Source: Acidaminobacter sp964416305 (GTDB lineage Bacteria > Bacillota > Clostridia > Peptostreptococcales > Acidaminobacteraceae). From it: a DNA stretch of 64,000 bases. Both the position numbers and the translations under genes were made by a program. The notes under the pieces were generated by a model. That model was not told where the DNA came from, did no database searches, and saw only the letters and a list, made by a program, of their open reading frames with translations. Shown one piece after another: positions 17,756 through 26,420 of the stretch (position 1 is its first letter; every line of letters starts with the position of its first letter). The stretch lies in NCBI GenBank assembly GCA_964416305.1, contig CAYQDM010000006.1, positions 62,001-126,000 of the forward strand, written 5' to 3'.

Positions 17756-19635
17756 GATACAGGCTCCTTTCTGCCATAGTGCCACCAGCCGCCCATTACC
17801 ACCAAAACCAAGACCAGCGTTGCCAGACTCATGGCTCTGGTAAAATCATAAGCCGCCTGCCTCAAATCCCCGCTTAGTGGATCTGAAGTCGGAACATAGA
17901 CAATCCAGGACTGACCGTTCGGCTTTCTTATACCGATGGTCTCATCCAGCGCATCATGATAGAGCGCCATCCCGACAGTCTCTGCATGACTCCTCGTATT
18001 TCCCGAATCCGGCAGCACAGCCTCCAGAACCGGGATGCTTTCCAACCCTTTTAGGGTGTAATGTGCAAAGAAACCATTGATATGCGCCCCTGACGCAGCG
18101 AGCGGGACCCATGAAAACGGCTGTTCCTCTGATGATCCAGTGCCAAGGGATTGAACGACCCATACATTCAGCTTTTCAGCATCATACCCAATCAAGGTCA
18201 ACCCTGATCCCGTTTCCTTAGGACCGGTCATGATATAATCCTCCACCAGGCCAAGGTCAATGCCATACTGGCTGGCAATCAATTCCCGCGTCGTTTGAGA
18301 GACGCGCATCCAATTTATGACATAATCACTGCTGCTGGCAGTGGATGGATATTTTCTGATCGACTCCGATGAAATTTCACGCAGCGACGCATAGAGCGCT
18401 TTAACCTGTTCAGCCTTATTGCTCCTCATTTCAAGATTAAACAAGGCATTTTGTTCTTCGAGAGATTCATAGGCTTCAGCGTACTGTCCTGCCATGGCAT
18501 CCGAAAATCGCTGCAGCTCTTTATCAAAGTCGAGCTGCGTCATCTGAATGTTCAACAACCCATTGATCAAAAGAATCATCATGGCGAATCCGAGGACAAT
18601 AACCACCACTATAAATCCGGCTGCCTGTCTGCGCCTCTTGACTTGCATTTCGGTCAGACTGATTTTTTCAATCACAAAGGCATGGTTTTTTCTCAGAAAC
18701 ATCATAACCGCAGTAACAATAGCCAGATTGAACAGAATCAGCACATAGCCAAGTACTCTGCTGACGCGGTTCACGCTTTCCCCGGGAACCACAGGCTTCA
18801 TCATGAGGATATGTCCCGCCTCAAGGGGAAGGGTATACGCTTCGTAAACCTTGTCCAGCACCATTTCAAATTTTTGATCCGGATGATCAACTATTTTCTG
18901 AAATATGCTGATGCCGCTTCTGGCATCCGTCTGTGACATTGTGGTGCCAATCAGCGCAGGATCATAGGCATTAATTATTTTGCCGCTGTTACTCAGGAGG
19001 ATGCTTTCGTAACCACGGGTCTCGTATAAGTTTTTGAGATAATCCTCCAAAGGACTTGAGCTGAGATGTGTCTCATCAGCGCTGCCCGAAATGCGTCCTC
19101 CCGTAAATAACATCCCGCCAGTCTTTTCGCTCCTGTAAAAATACACCGCATACCTCTCATCCTTATTCATGATGGGATCCGGATCTGCGACTTCCATTCT
19201 TTCAATTTTCTTGAGCTGCCAGCTGCCTTCATGGAGGCTGAAGGCACTAGAAATTACAGATTCAGGAAGAGTTCCACTGTAAACAATTGTGCCATCTTCA
19301 CTTATGCGCCCAAACATGCCGTCAGAAAATTCAGCAATGAGCGTTTCATCCGTCTGAACATTGGTTGGCGCATTTGAAATCAGTGATATGAGCAGTTGAA
19401 ACTGCTGCTCAATATAGCGGTCCCTTGCTGACTGAATTTCGGCGTCAAAGACTGAGGCGCTGCTCTGAAACTCTCCCGCCACCCAAGCGACCATGGAGGC
19501 CTGAAGGCGCATCAAATCTTCTCCAAGGCGGTCAATTTGGTCTTCTATCAGCTGATCCGTGTATATAAAAATCGCTGCCATAAAAATAAAAATGCAGATC
19601 AGAAACAACACCACACGGCTGCGGCTGAAGAGCAT
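17752..19635 (-). CDS. Four-helix membrane protein with two extracytoplasmic sensor-like regions, function unknown
   Basis: A 627-residue protein I do not recognise by name. Predicted membrane helices lie near residues 6-27, ~300-322, ~343-367 and ~595-615. Two large regions, ~28-298 and ~370-594, would be outside the membrane; the first resembles a Cache/dCache-type sensor in layout (long helix, then mixed alpha/beta with 'LLSNSGKIINAYDPALIGTTMS'). Only a short basic loop ('VKRRRQ') is cytoplasmic, and no kinase, HAMP, GGDEF, phosphatase or methyl-accepting domain is present. The start at 19635 has GGGAGG upstream; the frame extends 11 codons further without a ribosome binding site. It is coupled to the NUDIX gene by a 4-base overlap. 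Confidence 0.6.
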   Translation of the reverse strand: MLFSRSRVVLFLICIFIFMAAIFIYTDQLIEDQIDRLGEDLMRLQASMVAWVAGEFQSSASVFDAEIQSARDRYIEQQFQLLISLISNAPTNVQTDETLIAEFSDGMFGRISEDGTIVYSGTLPESVISSAFSLHEGSWQLKKIERMEVADPDPIMNKDERYAVYFYRSEKTGGMLFTGGRISGSADETHLSSSPLEDYLKNLYETRGYESILLSNSGKIINAYDPALIGTTMSQTDARSGISIFQKIVDHPDQKFEMVLDKVYEAYTLPLEAGHILMMKPVVPGESVNRVSRVLGYVLILFNLAIVTAVMMFLRKNHAFVIEKISLTEMQVKRRRQAAGFIVVVIVLGFAMMILLINGLLNIQMTQLDFDKELQRFSDAMAGQYAEAYESLEEQNALFNLEMRSNKAEQVKALYASLREISSESIRKYPSTASSSDYVINWMRVSQTTRELIASQYGIDLGLVEDYIMTGPKETGSGLTLIGYDAEKLNVWVVQSLGTGSSEEQPFSWVPLAASGAHINGFFAHYTLKGLESIPVLEAVLPDSGNTRSHAETVGMALYHDALDETIGIRKPNGQSWIVYVPTSDPLSGDLRQAAYDFTRAMSLATLVLVLVVMGGWWHYGRKEPVS

Positions 19636-19706
19636 GGCTCCACCTCCCGACGACTGACTTTTTTTCATTTTAACATATCAAACGGACTCTGCCTATTTAC
19701 ATTAGT

Positions 19707-19742
19707 AAAGCCGCTTCAGGAAACTTTGCCTGAAGCGGCTTT
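19707..19742 (-). terminator. Terminator of the lon-engB unit
   Basis: A 14-bp stem, AAAGCCGCTTCAGG (19707-19720) with CCTGAAGCGGCTTT (19729-19742), lies directly after the engB stop codon on the minus strand. The T-run is only the stem's own TTT, so strength is uncertain. Confidence 0.65.
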
Positions 19743-19752
19743 GCACGATTTT

Positions 19753-20391
19753 CTATTTATCTGTCTGATCCGGCTGCTGGCGCTCGAAACGAACTTCGAA
19801 ACCTTTCTGCTCCAGCAATGCATTGATAAAGTCCCAGAGGTCATATTTGCCTTTTCGTGAGTCTGCCGAGGTCACGATCACAACGTCATCCTCACTCATG
19901 CCCAGTTTATCTCTGAGCGCTTTTTTCCGGACTTGCAGCTGACTGTTTTTAATTTTATCCGCTTTCGTTGCTATGACAACGCCCTTGTAGCCAAAAGTTC
20001 GAATCCACTCGTACATCAAGCGGTCGTCTTCAGAGGGATCGTGGCGTAAATCCACCAGCAGGAACACTTCCATCAGATTTGGCCGGTTGACCAGGTAAGA
20101 TTCAATAATTTTGCCCCAGCCGCTTTTTTTATCCTTGGAAACTCTGGCATAACCATAACCAGGCAAGTCGACCAGCCTCATCTTGCCATCCAGATCATAA
20201 AAATTGATGGTCTGGGTTTTCCCCGGTGTAGAAGAGGTCTTTGCCAGTCCTTTACGGTTTATCATCATATTGATGAGAGAGGATTTGCCCACGTTGGATC
20301 TTCCCGCCATTGCAATTTCAGGAAGTTCATCCTCAGGATACTGATCCCGCTTAACGGCGCTTATGATGAAACGAGAATTCTGGATTTTCAC
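19753..20391 (-). CDS. engB: Ribosome biogenesis GTPase EngB/YsxC
   Basis: A 212-residue TRAFAC-class GTPase needed for 50S ribosomal subunit assembly. G motifs are all visible: G1 'GRSNVGKSSLIN', G2/G3 'TSSTPGKTQTINFYDLD' and 'LVDLPGYGYA', G4 'ATKADK', G5 'VTSADSRKG'. Length is typical. It overlaps the 3' end of lon by 4 bases, the common Firmicutes lon-engB arrangement, and so is probably under the same heat-shock-type control. Confidence 0.95.
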   Translation of the reverse strand: MKIQNSRFIISAVKRDQYPEDELPEIAMAGRSNVGKSSLINMMINRKGLAKTSSTPGKTQTINFYDLDGKMRLVDLPGYGYARVSKDKKSGWGKIIESYLVNRPNLMEVFLLVDLRHDPSEDDRLMYEWIRTFGYKGVVIATKADKIKNSQLQVRKKALRDKLGMSEDDVVIVTSADSRKGKYDLWDFINALLEQKGFEVRFERQQPDQTDK

Positions 20392-22718
20392 TTTGCAGCC
20401 TCCTTTACGAGTGCATGCTCAAGAACTTCATCCATGGATTCAACAGGGATAAATTTCATTTTACTGCGTACCGTTGACGGAATCTCTTCAAGGTCCTTAA
20501 CGTTCTCTTTCGGGAACAGGACCGTTTTTACCCCGGCACGGCTTGCCGCAAGAGATTTTTCCTTAAGGCCGCCAATAGGCAGCACGCGTCCGCGCAGTGT
20601 AATTTCGCCGGTCATGGCGAGATCATGGCGCACAGGGATGCCTGTTATGGCTGACAGCACTGCGGTGGCCATTGTAATGCCTGCAGACGGACCGTCTTTT
20701 GGGATTGCGCCTTCAGGAATATGAATATGAATGTCCATTTTTTCATGGAAGTCATCTGCAATTTCGTATTTCTCAGAAATCGACCTGAGATAGCTAAGAC
20801 CTGCTCTTGCGGATTCCTTCATGACATCACCCATTTGTCCGGTGAGGACGAGGTTGCCCTTGCCTTTCATGATTGAAACCTCAATGGAGAGCGTGTCCCC
20901 TCCCACAGGTGTCCAGGCGAGACCTGTGGCAATTCCTACCTGATTCTCATTTTGAATCTCATCATAGTGGTATTTCTTGACCCCAAGGGACTTGTCCAGA
21001 TTGCTGCGATTCACTTTGACCACCGTGACCTTGTCTTCGACAATTCTCGTCGCGACTTTGCGGCAGACAGTCGCGATCTGACGCTCGAGTTCACGCACGC
21101 CGGATTCACGGGTGTAATAACTGATGATCGCACTCAGTGTATCATCACTCAAAGTGAGGTTGTCCTCTGTCAGCCCATGGGCTTTAAGCTGTTTTGGCAC
21201 CAAATATTTTTTTGCGATATTCAACTTTTCGAATTCGGTATATCCGGATACCTCGATAATTTCCATCCTGTCCAGAAGCGGTCTTGGTATAGTCCCAAGC
21301 GAGTTCGCTGTAGTTATAAACATGACGCTGGATAAATCAAAAGGCACTTCGAGATAGTGATCCGTAAAGTCTTTGTTTTGCTCCGGATCCAGCACTTCAA
21401 GCAATGCAGATGCCGGATCACCTCTGAAGTCCGAGGTCAATTTGTCAATCTCGTCGAAGAGGAAAACCGGATTTTTTGTGCCCGCTTCTTTAATGCCATT
21501 GATAATTCGACCTGGAATTGCGCCAATATAGGTCCTTCTGTGTCCCCTGATCTCAGCTTCGTCCCGAACACCGCCAAGCGACATCCTAACAAACTTTCTG
21601 TTCAGGGATCTCGCTATGGATTTGGCAATAGAGGTTTTGCCGACGCCCGGAGGTCCAACAAGACAAATAATTGGTCCCTTAAGACTCTTGGTGAGTTCGC
21701 GGATGGCCAAATATTCGAGCACACGTTCTTTGACACTCTTAAGGCCATAATGGTCTTCATCCAATATGGTACGCGCTTTGGAAATATCAAGAGTATCTTT
21801 GGTCTTTTTATTCCAAGGCAAGTCCAGAATCCAATTCACATAACTGCGGACTACCGTGCTTTCTGCTGAAGCGGGAGACATTCTTGAAAGCCGCTCAATT
21901 TCTTTGGACACTTTGTCCGCAATTTTCTTATCCAGTTTAAGTTTATCTAATTTCTTGTAAAGCTCTTCAATTTCATCATCCGGATCAAAATCCTCACCGA
22001 GCTCTTCGCGAATGGCTTTCATCTGCTCCCGGAGATAGTATTCCTTTTGCATTTTATTGATTTGCTTTCTGACTTTCTCATTGATCTGCTTTTCAACTTC
22101 CATAATTTCAATTTCGCTTAGAAGAATGGAATAAATCGCAGTCAATCTTTTCTTGGGCTCTACAGCTTCCAGAATTTCCTGCTTTTGTTCTGTCTTAAGG
22201 ACCATATTGGACGCTAAAACGTCAGCAAATCGACCCGGCTCTTCTATCGTAGTCATGGACAGCATCACTTCAGGCGAAACGCGGTTGCTGACAGCAATGT
22301 ATTTTTCAAATGCAGTCAAGCAGGAGCGCATTAAGGCCTCTGTTTCTCTGTCGCGGCTGATATCCTCTTCTATCTTAAGAATCCGTGCTTTGAAGTAAGG
22401 CTCCTCAAAAATAATGGCTTCAACCTTACCCCTGCTGACGCCTTCAACCAGAACGCGAATAGCGTCTCCGGGGAGTTTCAGCATTTGTTTGATTTTGCAT
22501 ATGGTGCCAATCTCATAGAAATCTTCCGTTGAAGGCAGATCAACATCAATATCTCGCTGCGTTGTCAGGAAAATCTTCTGATCATAAATCATGGCCTCTT
22601 CAAGTGCCTTGATTGACTTCTCTCGACCAACATCGAAATGAAGCACCATATAAGGAAATACCGATAATCCGCGAAGAGGAATCAACGGCATTGACATAAT
22701 CTTGTCGTTCGTTTCCAT
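20388..22718 (-). CDS. lon: ATP-dependent protease Lon
   Basis: A 776-residue LonA protease that degrades misfolded and regulatory proteins. It has an N-terminal substrate-binding domain (about 10-200) and a coiled-coil region around 190-260. The AAA+ domain follows with Walker A 'GPPGVGKTSIAKSIA' and 'VFLFDEIDKLTSDFRGDPASALLEVLD'. In the C-terminal protease domain the catalytic Ser lies in 'PKDGPSAGITMATAVLS' and the Lys about 40 residues later in 'GGLKEKSLAA'. Full length. Its promoter carries a CIRCE operator, so control by HrcA is expected. engB follows with a 4-base overlap. Confidence 0.97.
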   Translation of the reverse strand: METNDKIMSMPLIPLRGLSVFPYMVLHFDVGREKSIKALEEAMIYDQKIFLTTQRDIDVDLPSTEDFYEIGTICKIKQMLKLPGDAIRVLVEGVSRGKVEAIIFEEPYFKARILKIEEDISRDRETEALMRSCLTAFEKYIAVSNRVSPEVMLSMTTIEEPGRFADVLASNMVLKTEQKQEILEAVEPKKRLTAIYSILLSEIEIMEVEKQINEKVRKQINKMQKEYYLREQMKAIREELGEDFDPDDEIEELYKKLDKLKLDKKIADKVSKEIERLSRMSPASAESTVVRSYVNWILDLPWNKKTKDTLDISKARTILDEDHYGLKSVKERVLEYLAIRELTKSLKGPIICLVGPPGVGKTSIAKSIARSLNRKFVRMSLGGVRDEAEIRGHRRTYIGAIPGRIINGIKEAGTKNPVFLFDEIDKLTSDFRGDPASALLEVLDPEQNKDFTDHYLEVPFDLSSVMFITTANSLGTIPRPLLDRMEIIEVSGYTEFEKLNIAKKYLVPKQLKAHGLTEDNLTLSDDTLSAIISYYTRESGVRELERQIATVCRKVATRIVEDKVTVVKVNRSNLDKSLGVKKYHYDEIQNENQVGIATGLAWTPVGGDTLSIEVSIMKGKGNLVLTGQMGDVMKESARAGLSYLRSISEKYEIADDFHEKMDIHIHIPEGAIPKDGPSAGITMATAVLSAITGIPVRHDLAMTGEITLRGRVLPIGGLKEKSLAASRAGVKTVLFPKENVKDLEEIPSTVRSKMKFIPVESMDEVLEHALVKEAAK

Positions 22719-22757
22719 GGTGTTCTCTCCTTTCCACCCATTTTAAGGGTTATTCAA

Positions 22758-22786
22758 ATTATACCAAAGGAATTATCACTCATCAA
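22758..22786 (-). promoter_or_regulatory. Sigma-A promoter of lon
   Basis: On the minus strand TTGATG (22781-22786) and TATAAT (22758-22763) are separated by exactly 17 bases, about 45-68 bases before the lon start codon. The -35 hexamer lies inside the spacer of the CIRCE element. Confidence 0.8.
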
Positions 22787-22799
22787 GCAAGAGTGCTAA
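22773..22799. promoter_or_regulatory. CIRCE operator (HrcA binding site)
   Basis: TTATCACTC (22773-22781), nine bases, then GAGTGCTAA (22791-22799). The CIRCE consensus is TTAGCACTC-N9-GAGTGCTAA, so one arm is perfect and the other has a single mismatch, with exact spacing. It overlaps the -35 box of the lon promoter, where bound HrcA would block RNA polymerase. Confidence 0.85.
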
Positions 22800-22850
22800 C
22801 AAATCGAAAAAAGTTTTTACTGTTCTCGAAACGCTGTGCTGAACTTTCGG

Positions 22851-22889
22851 AAAAATAAAAGCGAGCCAATAGGTTCCTCTGACTCGCTT
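22851..22889 (-). terminator. Terminator after clpX
   Basis: AAGCGAG (22859-22865) and CTCGCTT (22883-22889) form the stem; on the minus strand it is followed by TTTTATTTTT. It lies just downstream of clpX and separates the tig-clpP-clpX transcript from the lon promoter. Confidence 0.75.
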
Positions 22890-22905
22890 AAATGTATTCA
22901 TTTAA

Positions 22906-24183
22906 TCAGGAGACGCTTTGTCTGTCTTGGGAGGGTTTCTTTTCAGAAGTTCCGTCCTTCAGCAGCATCACCGGCATCTTCTTATCGACAATAGATTCAC
23001 GCGTGATCCTTACTGAGACGATATCATCTCTGCTCGGAATTTCATACATGATATCCAGCATGGCGTTTTCCAGAATACTTCTAAGCCCGCGGGCGCCGGT
23101 TTTTCTTTCAATAGCCATGTGTGCCACAGCCTTCAGCGCTTCTTCATCAAAGCTGATATCGACGTTGTCGAGTTCAAACAGCTTTTGGTATTGCTTGATC
23201 AAAGCGTTTTTTGGCTCTTTCAAAATCCTGAGCAGGGTTGCCTCATCCAGTTCGTGCAGAGAGACTACTACCGGAACACGTCCGATAAATTCGGGAATCA
23301 GGCCGAATTTAAGCAAGTCCTCTGTTTCGAGCTTTTCGAGAAGCGCGCCAATTTCCTTGTCTTCTTTGCTGATGATCTGAGCTCCAAAGCCCAGCGTCTT
23401 TGTGCCGGTTCGGCGTTCGATGATCTTTTCGAGGCCGTCAAAAGCACCGCCGCATATAAAGAGGATATTGGTCGTGTCGATCTGAATGAATTCCTGGTGC
23501 GGATGCTTGCGCCCTCCTTGCGGAGGCACATTGGCAACCGTTCCTTCAATGATCTTCAGAAGCGCCTGCTGGACACCTTCACCCGAGACATCCCTTGTGA
23601 TGGACGGATTGTCCGATCGCCTCGAGATTTTGTCGATCTCATCAATGTAGATAATGCCCTTTTGAGCGCGTTCAATGTCAAAGTCCGCTGCCTGAATCAG
23701 CTTCAACAGGATATTTTCCACGTCTTCGCCAACATATCCGGCTTCTGTCAGCGCAGTTGCATCTGCCATAGCAAAAGGTACATTGATGATCTTTGCCAAG
23801 GTCTGCGCCAACAGCGTCTTTCCTGACCCGGTCGGTCCCAGCATCAGAATATTGCTCTTCTGAAGCTCTACATCCGCCTTGCCGGTCACCCCGCGTCTGA
23901 CACGCTTATAATGGTTGTACACAGCGACAGACAACACACGTTTAGCGCGTTCCTGGCCAATAACGTACTCATTCAGCGTCTTCGCAATGGCATCCGGTTT
24001 TGGTAGATCCTCGAGTTCAAGATCCTCGACGTCATCCATTTCATCCGAAATGATTTCATTGCAGAGTGTAATGCATTCGTCACAAATATAGACATTTGGT
24101 CCCGCGATCAGTCTTTTGACCTGGTCCTGCGTCTTACCGCAAAACGAACACTGCAGCTGAGTTTTATTTTCATATTTCGTCAT
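22906..24183 (-). CDS. clpX: ATP-dependent Clp protease unfoldase subunit ClpX
   Basis: A 425-residue AAA+ unfoldase that feeds substrates to ClpP. An N-terminal zinc-binding domain shows four cysteines ('CSFCGKTQDQ' and 'YICDECITLC'). The AAA+ domain has Walker A 'GPTGSGKTLLAQTLA', Walker B 'IIYIDEIDKI', the pore and IGF-type loops ('LIPEFIGRVPV', 'IGALLEKLE') and sensor 'GARGLRSILE'. Full length. It lies 15 bases after clpP, in the conserved tig-clpP-clpX order, and ends at its own terminator. Confidence 0.97.
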   Translation of the reverse strand: MTKYENKTQLQCSFCGKTQDQVKRLIAGPNVYICDECITLCNEIISDEMDDVEDLELEDLPKPDAIAKTLNEYVIGQERAKRVLSVAVYNHYKRVRRGVTGKADVELQKSNILMLGPTGSGKTLLAQTLAKIINVPFAMADATALTEAGYVGEDVENILLKLIQAADFDIERAQKGIIYIDEIDKISRRSDNPSITRDVSGEGVQQALLKIIEGTVANVPPQGGRKHPHQEFIQIDTTNILFICGGAFDGLEKIIERRTGTKTLGFGAQIISKEDKEIGALLEKLETEDLLKFGLIPEFIGRVPVVVSLHELDEATLLRILKEPKNALIKQYQKLFELDNVDISFDEEALKAVAHMAIERKTGARGLRSILENAMLDIMYEIPSRDDIVSVRITRESIVDKKMPVMLLKDGTSEKKPSQDRQSVS

Positions 24184-24198
24184 GTCAAACCTCTTTCT

Positions 24199-24783
24199 TT
24201 ACACCCTGGAAACCAGAATGCGATCAATCAGGCCATAATTCACAGCTTCTTCCGAAGACATGAAATTATCCCTGTCCGTGTCGCGTTCAATAACCTCCAA
24301 AGGCTGCCCCGTCCTCTCGGACAAGATCTTGTTGATCTGCTCCCTGATTTTCAGTATGCGTTCAGCGTGGATCTTAATGTCCGAAGCTTGACCGCGAAAG
24401 CCGCCGAGCGGCTGGTGGATCATAATTTCTGCGTTCGGCAGAGCAAAACGCTTGTTCTTGGCGCCGGATGCCAGCAAAAATGCGCCCATGCTGGCAGCCA
24501 TACCAATACAGATCGTTGACACATCCGGCTTGATGTAGTTCATGGTGTCGAAAATGGCCATGCCGGCCGTAATGCTGCCACCAGGACTGTTGATGTACAA
24601 ATGGATGTCCTTGTCGGGGTCATCCGCTTCCAAAAACAGCAGCTGAGCCACGACAAGGTTGGCCGTCAGATCCGTAATCTCCTCGCTGATGAAGACGATG
24701 CGATCTTTTAATAGTCTCGAATAAATGTCATAGGACCGTTCACCGCGATTGGTTTGTTCGACGACGATAGGCACCAAGCTCAT
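24199..24783 (-). CDS. clpP: ATP-dependent Clp protease proteolytic subunit ClpP
   Basis: A 194-residue serine protease forming the tetradecameric ClpP barrel. The catalytic Ser is in 'GMAASMGAFLLASG', the His in 'AEIMIHQPLGG', and the Asp in 'ERDTDRDNFMSSEEA'. The start at 24783 follows GGAGG at good spacing; an 8-codon longer frame has none. It lies 13 bases after tig and 15 before clpX, so all three are one transcript. Confidence 0.97.
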   Translation of the reverse strand: MSLVPIVVEQTNRGERSYDIYSRLLKDRIVFISEEITDLTANLVVAQLLFLEADDPDKDIHLYINSPGGSITAGMAIFDTMNYIKPDVSTICIGMAASMGAFLLASGAKNKRFALPNAEIMIHQPLGGFRGQASDIKIHAERILKIREQINKILSERTGQPLEVIERDTDRDNFMSSEEAVNYGLIDRILVSRV

Positions 24784-24796
24784 AAGCGCACCTCCG

Positions 24797-26086
24797 TTAT
24801 TCTGCAAAGTTGGCTTGTTCGACGAGGAAATCCACCGTTTTCTTAGTCACGAGATTGTTCTTCAGATACTCGTAATTATCAGAAGCAAATACTTTCTTAA
24901 CGTTTTCAACATCTGTACCCTGACGCTCAGCTATGCGGACAAATTCATTCTCAAGATCTTCGTCCGTCACTGCGATAGCTTCTTTCTTGGAAATTTCTTC
25001 AATAGCAAGGGTCGTTCTGACTCTTGCCAGCGCATCTGTACGCATCTGCTCTTTGAGATCTTCGAGCTTGCTGCCTGTAAACTTCATGTATCCGTCGAGA
25101 TCCAGTCCTTGATAACGCAGCTGGCTGTCAAAATCGCGGATCATATAATCGATTTCATTTTCGACCATGGCGTCCGGAATATCCGCTTCAAGTTTTGCAA
25201 CGACAGCGTCGATAACGCTGTCACGAAGCGCCATTTCGTTTTGCTTTACAGCCGTCTCGGTGAGTTTGGCTTTCAGGTCTGCCCTTAATTCTTCAAGAGT
25301 ATCAAATTCTGAGGCGTCTTTCGCGAGCTCGTCATCCACCGCAGGAAGTTCCTTCACGCGAATGCCATGAACATCCACTGCAAAGACTGCTTCTTTTCCT
25401 GCAAGGTCTTCCGCATGGTAAGTTTCAGGGAAGTTGACTTTGACTTCCACATGGTCGCCAAGGTTGACGCCAATGAGCTGCTCCTCAAAACCCGGAATAA
25501 ATTGTCCGGATCCGATTACAAGCTGCTGGCCCTGGGCTGTGCCGCCTTCGAAGGCAATACCGTCAATGGTGCCGGCATAGTCAAGCGTCAAAGTATCGCC
25601 ATCCTGAACCGGGCGATCTTCGATAGAAACAAGACGTGCATTCATCTCTCTGATCTTTTCAATCTCCTGGTCAACATCTTCTTCTGAAACTAATGTCTCG
25701 ATCTTTTTAACGTCGACACCTTTGTAATTTTCAATTGTGACTTCAGGTTTCACAACGACGACAGCCTCAATGACCAAGCCGGTTTCTTTGCTTATTTCTT
25801 TGACATCAATGTCAGGCTGTGCAACCGGATCCAGCGCCAAACCCTCAACTGCTTCACTGTATGCGCCTGGAAGCAGGTCATTAATTGCGTCTTCAAAGAA
25901 AACGCCTTCGCCAAACTGCTTTTCAATGATGCTTCTCGGCACTTTGCCTTTTCTGAAACCTGGAATTGCATAACGACCTTTAGTGCTGCTGTAAACGTTT
26001 TGAATTGCTTTTTCGAATGCTTCCGCGGAAACCGTCATTTGTACCGTGACGTTATTTCCCTCTTTTTTGATCATTTCAAATGCCAT
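24797..26086 (-). CDS. tig: Trigger factor
   Basis: A 429-residue ribosome-associated chaperone that meets nascent chains at the exit tunnel. The N-terminal ribosome-binding domain carries the signature 'GFRKGKVPRSIIEKQFG'; the FKBP-type peptidyl-prolyl isomerase domain (about 150-245, 'VQDGDTLTLDYAGTIDG') and a helical C-terminal domain follow. Length is typical. AGGAGG precedes the ATG. First gene of the tig-clpP-clpX unit. Its 5' leader carries a terminator-like hairpin (26143-26164). Confidence 0.96.
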   Translation of the reverse strand: MAFEMIKKEGNNVTVQMTVSAEAFEKAIQNVYSSTKGRYAIPGFRKGKVPRSIIEKQFGEGVFFEDAINDLLPGAYSEAVEGLALDPVAQPDIDVKEISKETGLVIEAVVVVKPEVTIENYKGVDVKKIETLVSEEDVDQEIEKIREMNARLVSIEDRPVQDGDTLTLDYAGTIDGIAFEGGTAQGQQLVIGSGQFIPGFEEQLIGVNLGDHVEVKVNFPETYHAEDLAGKEAVFAVDVHGIRVKELPAVDDELAKDASEFDTLEELRADLKAKLTETAVKQNEMALRDSVIDAVVAKLEADIPDAMVENEIDYMIRDFDSQLRYQGLDLDGYMKFTGSKLEDLKEQMRTDALARVRTTLAIEEISKKEAIAVTDEDLENEFVRIAERQGTDVENVKKVFASDNYEYLKNNLVTKKTVDFLVEQANFAE

Positions 26087-26142
26087 TTGAATCCTCCTAA
26101 AAATGTGATGATTTGGCTTGTTCTACGAGCCATGATTGAAAA

Positions 26143-26164
26143 GCCAATGGACTTCTCCATTGGC
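26143..26164 (-). promoter_or_regulatory. Terminator-like hairpin in the trigger factor leader
   Basis: On the minus strand GCCAATGGA-GAAG-TCCATTGGC is a perfect 9-bp stem followed by TTTTC, 57 bases before the tig start. It could be a weak attenuator, or a terminator for a transcript from further upstream. The rest of the 334-base gap (26087-26420) holds candidate divergent promoters only. Confidence 0.5.
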
Positions 26165-26233
26165 GGGATCGTACGTCATCTTTAGCGTGTCATGTCTTGA
26201 TTATCCTGCATCACGACGTCATAGTCACAGAAT

Positions 26234-26262
26234 ATCTTACCTCATTCCCTACTATAAGTAAA
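26234..26262 (-). promoter_or_regulatory. Possible promoter of tig-clpP-clpX
   Basis: On the minus strand TTTACT (26257-26262), 17 bases, then TAAGAT (26234-26239); each hexamer matches the sigma-A consensus at four of six positions. It would give a leader of roughly 140 bases that includes the hairpin at 26143. Weak match, offered only as the best candidate. Confidence 0.35.
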
Positions 26263-26420
26263 CCATTTTTTACCCACATGCCGCAACCGCTTTTAAAGGT
26301 TTTTATTGGAGTCTTTTTTCAATGGACATTTATATATTTACCCTCTCACCATAAACTTTCTCAAATTTATTTTTTCTATACAAATATGATACAATTATAA
26401 GATCTTACCGGAGGTGAAGC

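Noticed and set aside
24749..25288. 179-codon plus-strand frame across clpP/tig
   Set aside because: It is antisense to the well-supported trigger factor gene and has no recognisable protein features.
26083..26135. Short upstream frame (about 20 codons) overlapping the tig start
   Set aside because: No ribosome binding site precedes its ATG, and no codon bias suggests regulation.
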